A DNA stretch of 64,000 nucleotides from Bifidobacterium hapali. Its GTDB lineage: Bacteria; Actinomycetota; Actinomycetes; Actinomycetales; Bifidobacteriaceae. Below, piece by piece: positions 45,108 to 53,696 of the stretch. Under the pieces are notes generated by a model. It saw only the letters and a list, made by a program, of their open reading frames with translations. It was not told the DNA's origin and did no database searches. Each line of letters starts with the position of its first letter. The stretch's first letter is position 1. The translations under genes were made by a program, and so were the position numbers. The DNA lies in the NCBI RefSeq assembly GCF_002259755.1, contig NZ_MWWY01000005.1:124001-188000 (forward strand), in the 5' to 3' direction.

Positions 45108-46754
45108 TTACTTTGTCATATCGCGGTAGATTGGGCTGTTCTGCCAGTTGAACTCGAAGTTCTTCAAGTTCTTATTCGCCACGCCGTTCGCGTTCGTGTA
45201 ATACAGCGGCACGCTCGGCAGATCATTGAGCAGAATCTCCTCAGCAGCCTGATAATCTTTAATCGCTGCGTCCGTCGACGACTCCTGATTACCCTTCGCG
45301 AGCAGAGCATCAAACTCAGGATTCTTGTAATCACCCGTGTTTGCGCCGTTACCATCAGCTGCGGAAGTCGCATACAGTGACGTCAGATAATTCTCAATCG
45401 ACGGATAATCTGGCGACCAACCCATACGGTGCGGCTTGTGTAGCGTACGACCATCGGTTACTTCACTCAGTTCAGCGCCGGTGGCAAAAATCTGCGTAGC
45501 CGCATCAATACCGAGCGTGTTCTTGATCGAGTTAATCACTGCATCCCACATGCTCTTCATGCCGCCATCAGTGTTGTACGCAATCTCAAACGTGCCATCC
45601 CACGGTGAAATCTTATTAGCCTCAGCCCACAGCTCCTTCGCCTTATCAGGGTTGTACGAGAGGTTCTCAACACCCTTGAGTGACTCAGAATGGCCGTTAA
45701 TAGCCGGAGCTGTGAAATCAGTAGCAGGCGTGCACAGTCCAGACATAATTTTGTCGCAGATCTGCTCACGGTTGATCGCCATCGAAATAGCCTGACGACG
45801 CAACTGGCCTTCCTTACCCGGGCCAAAATGCGGATAATCTTGCGTGATCACAAACAGTGAGATCGATGAACCAGCTTTGTTATACACTTGCACATTCTTG
45901 GCGGTCTTCAAGTTCCCAGCTACCGTTGCAGGTACGGAATCCATGACGTCAAGGTTGCCAGAAAGCACATCAGCATATGCTGATTGTGGGCTCGTGTACA
46001 GGATAAAGTTCACGCCAGCATTCTTCGCGGGGAAGTTACCCTTGTAATCAGGATTCTTCACCACGTCGATTTCCTTGTTATGCTCCCACTTAACAAACTT
46101 ATATGCGCCGTTACCGATCGGCTTCTCAGCAAATCCCTTCGGGTCTTTAAAGAATGCTTCCGGCAGTGGAGCAAAACCAGTGTAGCCAACCTTGATCGGG
46201 AAATTCGAGTCCGGGGTCGACAGATCAACAGTGAATGTATTGTCATCTACGACTTTAAGACCATCAAGTTGCGCGTCTGAGGCAACGCCTTTAGCCTGCA
46301 GCTTGTCATAGCCTTTGATATTCGAGAAGAAGTTTGCGTTGATCTGTGCGTTTGTTGCGTTTGCGGCGTAGCTCCACGCTTTAGTGAACGATTCTGAGGT
46401 TACTGGCGTACCATCAGTGAACTTCCACCCATCCTTCAGCGTGATCGTGAACTGGGTGGCATTATCGTTAGATTTGATTTCCTTGGCAACCTCGTTGACT
46501 GGCTTGCCACTGGCATCGAAGGCGACCAGTTGCGAGAAGATCAAATCAAGCACCTTACCGCCGGTCGTAGCATTCGTGTTGCCGGGTAACAGTGCCGTGG
46601 CTGGCTCGGAGTTCATAGCGGTAATCGTGCCGCCATCGGCCGATCCACCGGTCTTGGACGCGTTATTCGATTGTGCACCGCAACCGGCTAACGCGAGCAT
46701 CATTGCAGTTGCTGCGGCGATCGCCGACAGCACCTTGGAAGGATTGATATGCAT
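45108..46754 (-). CDS. oppA: Oligopeptide-binding lipoprotein of an ABC transporter (SBP family 5)
   Basis: Extracellular solute-binding lipoprotein, 548 residues from ATG 46754 behind AAAGGAGA. The signal peptide with lipobox LALAGC (Cys about 25) is followed by the family 5 pattern: GKVLDLIFSQLVAFD, FTITLKDGWKFTDGTPVTSE, PIGNGAYKFVKWEHNKEI, RRQAISMAINREQICDKI and a C-terminal IYRDMTK. Peptide binding is the usual role. No permease or ATPase genes are adjacent, so it is an orphan that must use a transporter encoded elsewhere. Confidence 0.93.
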   Translation of the reverse strand: MHINPSKVLSAIAAATAMMLALAGCGAQSNNASKTGGSADGGTITAMNSEPATALLPGNTNATTGGKVLDLIFSQLVAFDASGKPVNEVAKEIKSNDNATQFTITLKDGWKFTDGTPVTSESFTKAWSYAANATNAQINANFFSNIKGYDKLQAKGVASDAQLDGLKVVDDNTFTVDLSTPDSNFPIKVGYTGFAPLPEAFFKDPKGFAEKPIGNGAYKFVKWEHNKEIDVVKNPDYKGNFPAKNAGVNFILYTSPQSAYADVLSGNLDVMDSVPATVAGNLKTAKNVQVYNKAGSSISLFVITQDYPHFGPGKEGQLRRQAISMAINREQICDKIMSGLCTPATDFTAPAINGHSESLKGVENLSYNPDKAKELWAEANKISPWDGTFEIAYNTDGGMKSMWDAVINSIKNTLGIDAATQIFATGAELSEVTDGRTLHKPHRMGWSPDYPSIENYLTSLYATSAADGNGANTGDYKNPEFDALLAKGNQESSTDAAIKDYQAAEEILLNDLPSVPLYYTNANGVANKNLKNFEFNWQNSPIYRDMTK

Positions 46755-46878
46755 GGTTCTCCTTTCCTCTGACTCCATGCCGATGATTTAGGCATAGTGT
46801 CTTAACAATTCCTGTATGTTACGGGAATATGTCCGAGGGAAGAACGCATTGTTCACTCTGTAATACGGCGCAATAGCG

Positions 46879-46931
46879 GAGTGGCGGAAATGTCTCACTG
46901 AGCGTCGCTCAGTGAGACATTTCCGCCACTC
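46879..46931. terminator. Long perfect palindrome, probable terminator
   Basis: 26-bp arms (46879-46904 and 46906-46931) around a single central base, reading GAGTGGCGGAAATGTCTCAC inward on both strands. It lies between the FemAB gene end and the oppA promoter region, both leftward. The opening GTGGCGG is shared with the terminator at 13944. Probably ends FemAB transcription. Confidence 0.75.
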
Positions 46932-46983
46932 ACAGGAACCGTGAACGCAGTAGCCGAACTCTGACGCGGGATACTATCAAGAC

Positions 46984-47982
46984 CTACTTGCGCAATGAAC
47001 GACGCACATGCTGTACCGCAGACAGGGTGCTGTAGAACACCTTATGCAACGGCACATCGCGTCCAGGGGCGACCGGTGTTACTTCCTCGGTGAATTTGGT
47101 CTTAAACTCATTAAGACCTTTCAACGATGGCGCAAAATCAGAACCGATGCCCATCAGATCGTATGCGGTAATACCTTGTGCACCGAGCATGCAGCACTCC
47201 TGATACAAGAGCTTGTCAGTCACATGCAGTCGCATCACCTCAGAGCGCATGCCAGCATAGTAACGCACCGCATGCGTACCGTTGACTGTCACAATTGACC
47301 ATGCGACGACATGCCCATCGATTCGCGCTGCAAACACGCGACAGTGATTCTCACCGAGTGCGCCGATCATGTCCGCATAGTCGCCAATCGGTGCCGGAGT
47401 AAACCCATCACGGGCACCAGTCTCAACCATCACATCGTAATATTGCGAGAAATCAGCGAGCGCTTGCGTTGTCTCATCCGCGCACTCAGCGGGGCATTCG
47501 CGCAGTGCCTTACGCACGTCGCGACGTCCGCGACGCTTCATGCGCGCAAGAATCGCATCGTCGCCACCGGTTACGTCAATCACCACAGTTTGATCGTAGG
47601 GAACTGTCGACAGCACTGGTACCGTGCCGTCAGCAAACCATAAATCAATGCGCAGGAACACGACGTTATGGTCGCGTTCGCGCACTGCTTTCGCCAGTGC
47701 GTCCATGACTTCGCGTTCTTCTGCCTGACTTGGTTTGGTAATCCATGTTGGCCCATGTAATGAGCGTAGATAGTGATAGCCGTGCGTTTCAAAATCGATG
47801 AACGAAATGAACGCGATCGTCTCGCTGTCGCGGCGGATGAGATATGCGCCCCACGGTGTACGGCCTGGAATATCGGCTTGGTAGCGTGCCCAAATATCGG
47901 TTTGTTCGATAGGCAGTGTGATGCCAGCGTCGCTAGCGGCCTGTTCCAGCTCGGTTGTAGTAACGGATTCAAGCGTAATCAA
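46984..47982 (-). CDS. FemAB-family aminoacyl-tRNA:peptidoglycan transferase
   Basis: Transfers an amino acid from aminoacyl-tRNA to the peptidoglycan stem peptide, building the cross-bridge. The product has 332 residues with two GNAT-like halves. FemAB features include QTDIWARYQADIPGRTPWGA, the charged segment MKRRGRRDVRKALRE and the C-terminal AYDLMGIGSDFAPSLKGLNEFKTKF-type region (DLMGI...LKGLNEFK). It is cytosolic, at the membrane face. murE lies 15 bases upstream on the same strand, so precursor synthesis and cross-bridge formation form one operon. The amino acid added is not evident. Confidence 0.9.
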   Translation of the reverse strand: MITLESVTTTELEQAASDAGITLPIEQTDIWARYQADIPGRTPWGAYLIRRDSETIAFISFIDFETHGYHYLRSLHGPTWITKPSQAEEREVMDALAKAVRERDHNVVFLRIDLWFADGTVPVLSTVPYDQTVVIDVTGGDDAILARMKRRGRRDVRKALRECPAECADETTQALADFSQYYDVMVETGARDGFTPAPIGDYADMIGALGENHCRVFAARIDGHVVAWSIVTVNGTHAVRYYAGMRSEVMRLHVTDKLLYQECCMLGAQGITAYDLMGIGSDFAPSLKGLNEFKTKFTEEVTPVAPGRDVPLHKVFYSTLSAVQHVRRSLRK

Positions 47983-47997
47983 TGAAAAACTCCCTGC

Positions 47998-49566
47998 TCA
48001 GTTGCCGTTAGAAAGGTTGAACATGCGTTCGACAATATGGTCGTCGCCTTCGAATGGCACGTGCTTGTTGTGATCCTTGATCCAGCGTTCGTTGCCCTTG
48101 CCAATAATGAGGAGGACATTGAAACGATCGGCATGGGCGCGTGCGTCGTAGACTGCGTTCATAATCGCGGTTGGACGGTCGGAAATTACCGTGGAGGTCA
48201 TGTTCGGCACAGTAATGTAAGACTGCATTTCCATGCAGATATCGATGAACGGTTCAGTGTCGGTGTCTTCGGCGGTGAAAATGAAGTTGTGGATACGCTT
48301 TTCAGCGGCCTTCACAATCTCCTTGCGTCGATCGTATGCTTTGTTGCCGGCTGAACCGGTGATCAGTGTGATACGCGGGTTGTGTGCGCCGTATCGTTCA
48401 TATACAAAGTCAAGCAGTGCGGTGACGGACGCGTAATTATGCGCGTAGTCAACGATTGCGATGGTGTTCGATTGGGGGTCGCGGAACTGTTCCATGCGGC
48501 CAGCGATACGAACTGATTCCATTGCGTGTAGCGCGTTCGTTGCATCGGTCGGTACTCCGGCAGCATGGGCGATGCTGACGGCTGCAGCAGCGTTGAGATA
48601 ATTGAAATCACCGTCGATGGACAGGTGATATTCGCCCAGATCAATCCCGTCAATTGCGATATGGTACGCGCTGTGCGCATCGTCGGATGGCCATGCGATG
48701 GTATTTGCCGCAGTGCCGCTATCTTTACCCTCGTTATGCAACGCGAACGAAGTCGCAGTGACATGGTGCACGGCTGTGTCCTGCTGAACGAGATCGACGT
48801 GAGCCATGTCTGCGCCATACACAAGTTGTTTTGTATTCGCAATAATCTGTCGCTTGCAGTACAGGTAATCCTCGAACGTTGGATGCTCGATCGGACTGAT
48901 GTGATCGGGGGAGATGTTGAGGAATCCGGCTACGTCAAACGTCAATCCATACACGCGGTCGACTTTGTATGCTTGCGAAGAGACTTCCATCACGAGATAA
49001 CGCATACCATTATCAACCGCGGTACGCATCATACGAAATGCGTCAAGACTTTCCGGCGTAGTCAGGTCAGACTCAACATACGTATGACCGTCGAGACAGT
49101 TATCAACCGACGAAAACAGTGCGCATTTTCCGTCTGAATACGCGTTCAGTACGGCTTGCGTAAAGTAGGCAGTCGTGGTCTTACCTTTGGTACCAGTGAT
49201 GCCGATTACGGTGAGGTTATCCTGCGGGCGGCCGAAAAACTCAGCAGACAGTAAACTCATCGCTTTACGCACGTCGTTGACGATCAAACCAGGAGCTTTC
49301 GTTGCAGACGAAAAGTCAGTTTCAGCAACGTATGCAGCAAGTCCGTGCGTATCAATGCCGTCAAGATACTCAGCTTTAAACCTGCCCTTGCAGCACAGTA
49401 GCGAGCCAGTATTCACCGTACGCGTGTCGTATGTAATATCAGCGAACGGTTTGTCAGCGTCGTCTACTTGACTCGCATCGAGCGTCCACAAGTCACCGGC
49501 GATAATCTCGCGCAACAGATGATGCTCGTCGAGCAGTCGTGCGGCTGATTGCAGCGTCAAAGACAT
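47998..49566 (-). CDS. murE: UDP-MurNAc-tripeptide ligase MurE
   Basis: Mur ligase adding the third residue to UDP-MurNAc-L-Ala-D-Glu, 522 residues from ATG 49566 (RBS GGGAG). P-loop GITGTKGKTTTAYF, DLTTPESLDAFRMM, the carbamylated-Lys region and the C-terminal VDYAHNYASVTALLDFVYE are clear. The position that reads DNPR in diaminopimelate-adding enzymes has TAEDTDTEPF here, which argues for lysine or ornithine as substrate. The FemAB gene follows in the same operon, as expected for a peptidoglycan with an interpeptide bridge. Confidence 0.92.
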   Translation of the reverse strand: MSLTLQSAARLLDEHHLLREIIAGDLWTLDASQVDDADKPFADITYDTRTVNTGSLLCCKGRFKAEYLDGIDTHGLAAYVAETDFSSATKAPGLIVNDVRKAMSLLSAEFFGRPQDNLTVIGITGTKGKTTTAYFTQAVLNAYSDGKCALFSSVDNCLDGHTYVESDLTTPESLDAFRMMRTAVDNGMRYLVMEVSSQAYKVDRVYGLTFDVAGFLNISPDHISPIEHPTFEDYLYCKRQIIANTKQLVYGADMAHVDLVQQDTAVHHVTATSFALHNEGKDSGTAANTIAWPSDDAHSAYHIAIDGIDLGEYHLSIDGDFNYLNAAAAVSIAHAAGVPTDATNALHAMESVRIAGRMEQFRDPQSNTIAIVDYAHNYASVTALLDFVYERYGAHNPRITLITGSAGNKAYDRRKEIVKAAEKRIHNFIFTAEDTDTEPFIDICMEMQSYITVPNMTSTVISDRPTAIMNAVYDARAHADRFNVLLIIGKGNERWIKDHNKHVPFEGDDHIVERMFNLSNGN

Positions 49567-49710
49567 ATATTCTCCCTTGGTTCTGTTCAACCGAATATTC
49601 TACCGTGCGGCATGTGCACGTTCGGTGTCGGCCGATTCACACTATTGAACGTCTCGCCGAACAAGCGTGTCTTATGAGTCGACGTGGTCGTCTCGCTACA
49701 ATGGTGAGTC

Positions 49711-50472
49711 GTGACGAACGAGCGGAACGAAGCGCGGAACGACGCGCGTGACGGCGAGGATGTGCGCGTGCCGGATCAGTTGACGCCGGCGCAGCGGATG
49801 GCGCACAAACGTGAGCAGTTTGAACGGCTTGCTATGCCAGCTGTGGATGCGTTGTATCGGCAGGCGATGAAACTGACGAATAATGCTGAAGATGCGCAAG
49901 ATCTCGTACAAGACACGTTCGAGCGTGGGTTTAAAGCATTCGATTCATTCCAAGAAGGGTCGAATTTTGAAGCATGGATGACTACGATCGAACGCAACGC
50001 TTACTTCAATCAGTATGCAAAAGCGAAACGTCGCCCGCAGCGCGCCAATGATTCAACCGGTGAATACGATGACTGGGATATTTACTCAGCATCCGAGCAT
50101 TCGTCTGAAGGGCTGAAATCGGCAGAAGATGAGTATCTCGACACGTTCGCACCAGCAGAGATTATGGCTGCTTTGAATCGGTTGTCGCCTGAGCGACGGC
50201 AAGTATTTATCGACACCGTAATTGACGGTAAAACATATCAGCAGGTGGCCGACGAGCAAGGCGTTAAAATCGGCACGGTAATGAGCCGACTCAACCGAGC
50301 GCGCACGCAACTCAAACGAGATCTCGCCTCATATGCGCGAGAGCGTGGATATGGCAAGAGCAAAACCGGTTATGGGTCCAATGACAAGCAAAATTCACTA
50401 TCCGCGAATCGCAATGAATCCGGCGATAATGGAGACAGTGCGAGAAGCAGTGAAGGAAAGGAGCGGTCATGA
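49711..50472 (+). CDS. sigH: RNA polymerase sigma factor, SigH/SigR type
   Basis: Group 4 (ECF) sigma factor, 253 residues. Region 2 is seen in YRQAMKLTNNAEDAQDLVQDTFERGFKAF and FEAWMTTIERNAYFN, region 4 in LSPERRQVFIDTVIDGKTYQQVADE and GTVMSRLNRARTQL (each quoted only in part). The subgroup controls thiol-oxidative stress genes in other actinobacteria. N- and C-terminal tails are long and charged. Start GTG 49711 has no RBS; TACAAT at 49697-49702 lies eight bases before it, pointing to a leaderless mRNA. The next gene overlaps by four bases (ATGA), the usual place for the anti-sigma factor. Confidence 0.88.
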   Translation: MTNERNEARNDARDGEDVRVPDQLTPAQRMAHKREQFERLAMPAVDALYRQAMKLTNNAEDAQDLVQDTFERGFKAFDSFQEGSNFEAWMTTIERNAYFNQYAKAKRRPQRANDSTGEYDDWDIYSASEHSSEGLKSAEDEYLDTFAPAEIMAALNRLSPERRQVFIDTVIDGKTYQQVADEQGVKIGTVMSRLNRARTQLKRDLASYARERGYGKSKTGYGSNDKQNSLSANRNESGDNGDSARSSEGKERS

Positions 50473-50909
50473 CCAGTTCGATTGAACGACATAGTCACCT
50501 TGTTGTGACTCGTCAGACCGAGGATGGTGCAATCGTGCACACTGACGTGCATGTGACCTCATCCATAACCACTACTATGTCTGCTGCTGTTCTACCGGTA
50601 CATCCTGATCCAGCGCTTCAACCCGGGGTGCAGCCGGATGCGCTTGCTGGCGCGGCGTTACGAGCAGTGAGCGATGGTAACGAGGGTGTTCGTGGTAACG
50701 AAGACGCTGACGATAGTGCAGCAGATGTAACTGGCACATGTTTTGACCTAGACACATGCTGCGATGCACGCGAGCGCGCACTCATCATGGCGATGCGTGC
50801 GTATCTTCGCCCGGATGTAGCTCCAGCATGTCTGATGAAACGATTGCGAGCAACGCTGGATCATTGCTGCTGTGACCCCGACTTCTCTGATGCTGACGCG
50901 GACAAGTAA
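50469..50909 (+). CDS. Probable anti-sigma factor with unusual Cys cluster
   Basis: Protein of 146 residues translationally coupled to sigH by an ATGA overlap, the position of RsrA/RshA anti-sigma factors. Those bind zinc through Cx~25HxxxCxxC and release the sigma factor on oxidation. Here the C-terminal 55 residues have C91, C97, C98, C121 and H132-C133-C134-C135 (DTCCDARERALIMAMR, LDHCCCDPDF), so Cys and His are plentiful but not in the standard spacing. The first 85 residues are low complexity. Identification rests on position and Cys content; I would not make the call from sequence alone. Confidence 0.6.
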   Translation: MTSSIERHSHLVVTRQTEDGAIVHTDVHVTSSITTTMSAAVLPVHPDPALQPGVQPDALAGAALRAVSDGNEGVRGNEDADDSAADVTGTCFDLDTCCDARERALIMAMRAYLRPDVAPACLMKRLRATLDHCCCDPDFSDADADK

Positions 50910-50930
50910 GTGAATGTAATGCTACATAGC

Positions 50931-50970
50931 GAGAACCCCGTTATCTCTATGTTGAGATAACGGGGTTCTC
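50931..50970. terminator. Bidirectional terminator hairpin
   Basis: 17-bp perfect stem GAGAACCCCGTTATCTC (50931-50947) with 50954-50970, 6-base loop. It lies between the convergent anti-sigma and bL37 genes. Confidence 0.8.
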
Positions 50971-51003
50971 TAGCGTTATTCACGCAGCCTGAATCAGGCT
51001 AGA

Positions 51004-51078
51004 TCAGGCGTTCGGGCGCTTGCCGTGATTGGCAGCCTTCTTACGACGATCCCTGCGCTTACGTCCGCGCATACCCAT
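51004..51078 (-). CDS. Ribosomal protein bL37, 24 residues
   Basis: Very small basic protein, MGMRGRKRRDRRKK followed by AANHGKRPNA, closely like the actinobacterial large-subunit protein bL37 first seen in mycobacterial ribosome structures. ATG 51078 has a very good RBS (AAAGGAG, seven bases upstream), and the gene has its own terminator. Because of its length it is easily missed. galM lies upstream on the same strand with 129 bases between. Identification is from memory of the family. Confidence 0.8.
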   Translation of the reverse strand: MGMRGRKRRDRRKKAANHGKRPNA

Positions 51079-51207
51079 GATGGACTCCTTTGCTTGCAAG
51101 ATTAATAAGCCTACGGGATTATCGCACATCCCGCAGACGTTTGCAACTTGCGGTGACCTATATGCTGCAACCTACGATCAATGTGAGCTGGTCAGAATCG
51201 TTGGCTC

Positions 51208-52158
51208 TCAGAGTTGCTCGGCTTTGATGAACAGCTTGGTTGTGCTTGTTTCACCGGGCTTGATCACGATCAGCTCGTTGCCAGTGTTGAACGCATTCGC
51301 ATAAGCGGTCTGCGGTTCAACTGCCGTGCCGGCCGGATGCTGGAATGCGGGGAAACCGGTACCAGTGCACACTTGGAACGACGTAATCGTCTCATCGCCG
51401 CCGACCTTGATTTGCAAACCGTCCGGACGGGTGAACGTAGCGGTTGCAGTGCCGTCTGCATCATGATGCACGTCGGTCCATGCATCGTCGAACGGCTGAC
51501 CGGTCAGCAACGGATTATCGCGCAGATCGTACTTTGTGCCATCCACAGGCTCAGTGCCGGTCGGAATCAGATTCTCATCCACGGTTACATGCGTGTCAGC
51601 AGGAACAGTGAGATGGCACTGCGCGTTGTGACCATCAATTTCGTCACCATAACCGTTGAAGCCGTTATCAAGCCACGGGTGAATAGCCAGTGCCCACGGA
51701 GCATTCGTGTCTCCATTGTTGTAGGCGCTTACGGTCACGTGCATGCCATCGGCGTCCAGCTCATGCTTGGCGGTTACGATAAGATCAAACGGGTAACCGA
51801 GCATATGCGGCACGCGCCACGATTGAGTGACGGAAGTCTCAGTCAACTCTTCGAGCGTCCAATATGAGCGATAGCCGTAGCCGTGAATAGCAGTGTTGCG
51901 ATCATGCTCGTCAATCGGCAGCGTGTAGGTTTTGCCTTCAAACGTGTACGTGCCGGCCTCGATACGATTCGGGAACGGGATGAGCAGTTGACCGTGGCAG
52001 CAGGTGACCGGATCGTCGGGGCCAAGTGGAACGATGACGTTCTTACCTTGGTAGGTGATCTTGCGCATCGTCGCGCCAAGTTCAGTGATTACGGCCGCGT
52101 AATCGCCGTAATGAATTGAGTATTGCTGGCCGGTGCGTGGCGGGAAATGCTTTGTCAT
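51208..52158 (-). CDS. galM: Aldose 1-epimerase family protein (galactose mutarotase)
   Basis: Cytosolic enzyme converting alpha and beta anomers of aldoses, 316 residues from ATG 52158. Family features: ITELGATMRKITYQGKNVI, LLIPFPNRIEAGTYTFEGK, NTAIHGYGYRSYW with one catalytic His, the second His in WALAIHPWLDNGFN, and the Glu in QTAYANAFNTGNELIVIKPGE region. GTG 52167 upstream is also in frame; ATG 52158 has GGAGTG at a better distance. Substrate could be galactose or another hexose. No other sugar gene is adjacent. Confidence 0.9.
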   Translation of the reverse strand: MTKHFPPRTGQQYSIHYGDYAAVITELGATMRKITYQGKNVIVPLGPDDPVTCCHGQLLIPFPNRIEAGTYTFEGKTYTLPIDEHDRNTAIHGYGYRSYWTLEELTETSVTQSWRVPHMLGYPFDLIVTAKHELDADGMHVTVSAYNNGDTNAPWALAIHPWLDNGFNGYGDEIDGHNAQCHLTVPADTHVTVDENLIPTGTEPVDGTKYDLRDNPLLTGQPFDDAWTDVHHDADGTATATFTRPDGLQIKVGGDETITSFQVCTGTGFPAFQHPAGTAVEPQTAYANAFNTGNELIVIKPGETSTTKLFIKAEQL

Positions 52159-52491
52159 AAGTATCACTCCATAGTGAATTGAATAGTTGAGTGTTCGTTA
52201 TGTTCAGTAACGGTATGTTACCGCTAACACAACAGTCTACCGCGTCAGTTGCGCTCTGCGTGGGTATGTCGTGTCTGATTACAGCTTTTTGTGTGTGTCG
52301 CGGGGCCTATGCGCGCATACTTACAGCTTTTTGTGCTCACTTACGGCCTGTTTGAAGTGGGAAAACGACCGTAATGTGTGGCTAAGGCAGCGAGTGTGCG
52401 TTGGCATTGTGGAGTGTGACCTCAGGTGCGTCCATTATCGGCAGGGAAACGGTAAGGTATGGACGGGTGATACGAGATGAAAGGCGGACTG
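52159..52491. other. Divergent intergenic region galM / ispH
   Basis: No gene seen in 333 bases. Near galM there is a dyad GTAAC-GGTAT-GTTAC at about 52207-52221 that may be an operator. A 15-base direct repeat TTACAGCTTTTTGTG occurs at 52279-52293 and 52321-52335, 42 bases apart (four helical turns). TAAGGT/TATGGA near 52453-52462 may be the ispH -10. Confidence 0.45.
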
Positions 52492-53493
52492 ATGACGACG
52501 GCAAAGCGAATCGTGTTGGCTGACCCGCGAGGCTTCTGCGCTGGTGTGGACCGGGCGATCCTGACAGTGCAGACGATTCTGAAAGCTGCGAAAACCACGC
52601 GCGACGATGGTTTGCCGCCGGTGTATGTGCGCCGTCAGATCGTACACAATCGGCATGTTGTCGAGGACTTGTCTGAGCAGGGTGCTGTGTTTGTGCAGGA
52701 ACTCGCTGAAATCCCGGATGCTGCGGCTGAGGCTGGTATTCCGATCGTATTTTCTGCGCATGGCGTGTCGCCATCGGTGAAGGCTGAAGCGGCTGCGCGC
52801 GGTATGCATGTTGTGGACGCTACTTGCCCGCTAGTGAGCAAGGTTCACCGTGAAGTACTTCGTTTTGTGCGTGAAGGATATGAGATCGTCTACATCGGGC
52901 ACCGTGGACACGATGAAGCAGTTGGTGTGGTGGGGGAGAGCCCCGAGCATGTGCATTTGATTGAGCATGCTGATGATGTGGAGTCGCTTGATTTTACGTC
53001 GCAGACAAAGCTTGTGTTGCTCAGTCAGACGACGTTGAGTATTGATGAGACGGCTGGCACGATCGCTGCGCTTAAAGCTCGTTTTCCGTGGATTCAAGAG
53101 CCGCCGAGCTCAGATATTTGTTATGCGACCTCGAACCGGCAAGCTGCTGTCAAGTTGATTGCTGAACAGTCTGATTGTGTGGTGATTGTTGGGTCCGCAA
53201 ATTCCTCAAATTCGGTGCGACTAATGGAAGTTGCACAGGATGCGCTGGGTGGACGCGGTGATGCGCATCGCGTTGATGATGCGGAGGAGATGGACTCGAC
53301 GTGGTTTGACGGGGTGACGGCGGTTGGTGTCTCGTCGGGTGCGTCTGTGCCTGACGAGCTTGTTGCCGGGGTGATCGAACGACTGCGTGATTTAGGATTT
53401 ACTGATGTATCGACAGTAGAGACGATTAAGGAGAATATGCATTTTGTGCTGCCGTCTGAGCTTCGCAGCCGGCAGCCTTCGCGGGCGCAGTAG
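52492..53493 (+). CDS. ispH: 4-hydroxy-3-methylbut-2-enyl diphosphate reductase
   Basis: Last enzyme of the MEP pathway, an iron-sulfur reductase giving IPP and DMAPP. The product has 333 residues from ATG 52492 (RBS AAAGGCGG); an ATG at 52477 is in frame. The three cluster cysteines are in ADPRGFCAGVDRA (about 17), VDATCPLVSKVH (about 112) and SDICYATSNRQ (about 210), with FSAHGVSPSV also typical. The last residues (ELRSRQPSRAQ) are encoded within a repeat element, and the stop codon TAG 53491 lies in the loop of its first hairpin. Confidence 0.95.
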   Translation: MTTAKRIVLADPRGFCAGVDRAILTVQTILKAAKTTRDDGLPPVYVRRQIVHNRHVVEDLSEQGAVFVQELAEIPDAAAEAGIPIVFSAHGVSPSVKAEAAARGMHVVDATCPLVSKVHREVLRFVREGYEIVYIGHRGHDEAVGVVGESPEHVHLIEHADDVESLDFTSQTKLVLLSQTTLSIDETAGTIAALKARFPWIQEPPSSDICYATSNRQAAVKLIAEQSDCVVIVGSANSSNSVRLMEVAQDALGGRGDAHRVDDAEEMDSTWFDGVTAVGVSSGASVPDELVAGVIERLRDLGFTDVSTVETIKENMHFVLPSELRSRQPSRAQ

Positions 53494-53684
53494 GCGCCCG
53501 CTCACTTCGCCTATGAAAAGCACACTGTGCTTTTCATTACGGCTCAGTCGTCTGAAATCCGCCGGCAGCCTTCGCAAGCGCGGTAGCGCTTGCTCACTTC
53601 GCCTATGAAAAGCACACTGTGCTTTTATTACGGCTCAGTCGTCTGAGCTTCGCAGCCGGCAGCCTTCGCGGGCGTAGTAGGCGT
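53454..53684 (+). repeat. Tandem hairpin repeats C and D with duplicated ispH 3' end
   Basis: The unit runs GTCTGAG...CAGCCTTCGC, first hairpin, TCACTTCGCCTA, second hairpin, TTACGGCTCA. Copies start at 53454, 53550 and 53641 (the third is partial). First hairpins are GCGGGCGC-AGTAG-GCGCCCGC in the first copy and GCAAGCGC-GGTA-GCGCTTGC in the second: GG/CC has become AA/TT on both arms. Second hairpin palindromes are at 53515-53535 and 53608-53626, with arms unlike those of A and B. The unit includes the last codons of ispH. Confidence 0.85.
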
Positions 53685-53696
53685 CGGCTTGGCGTA

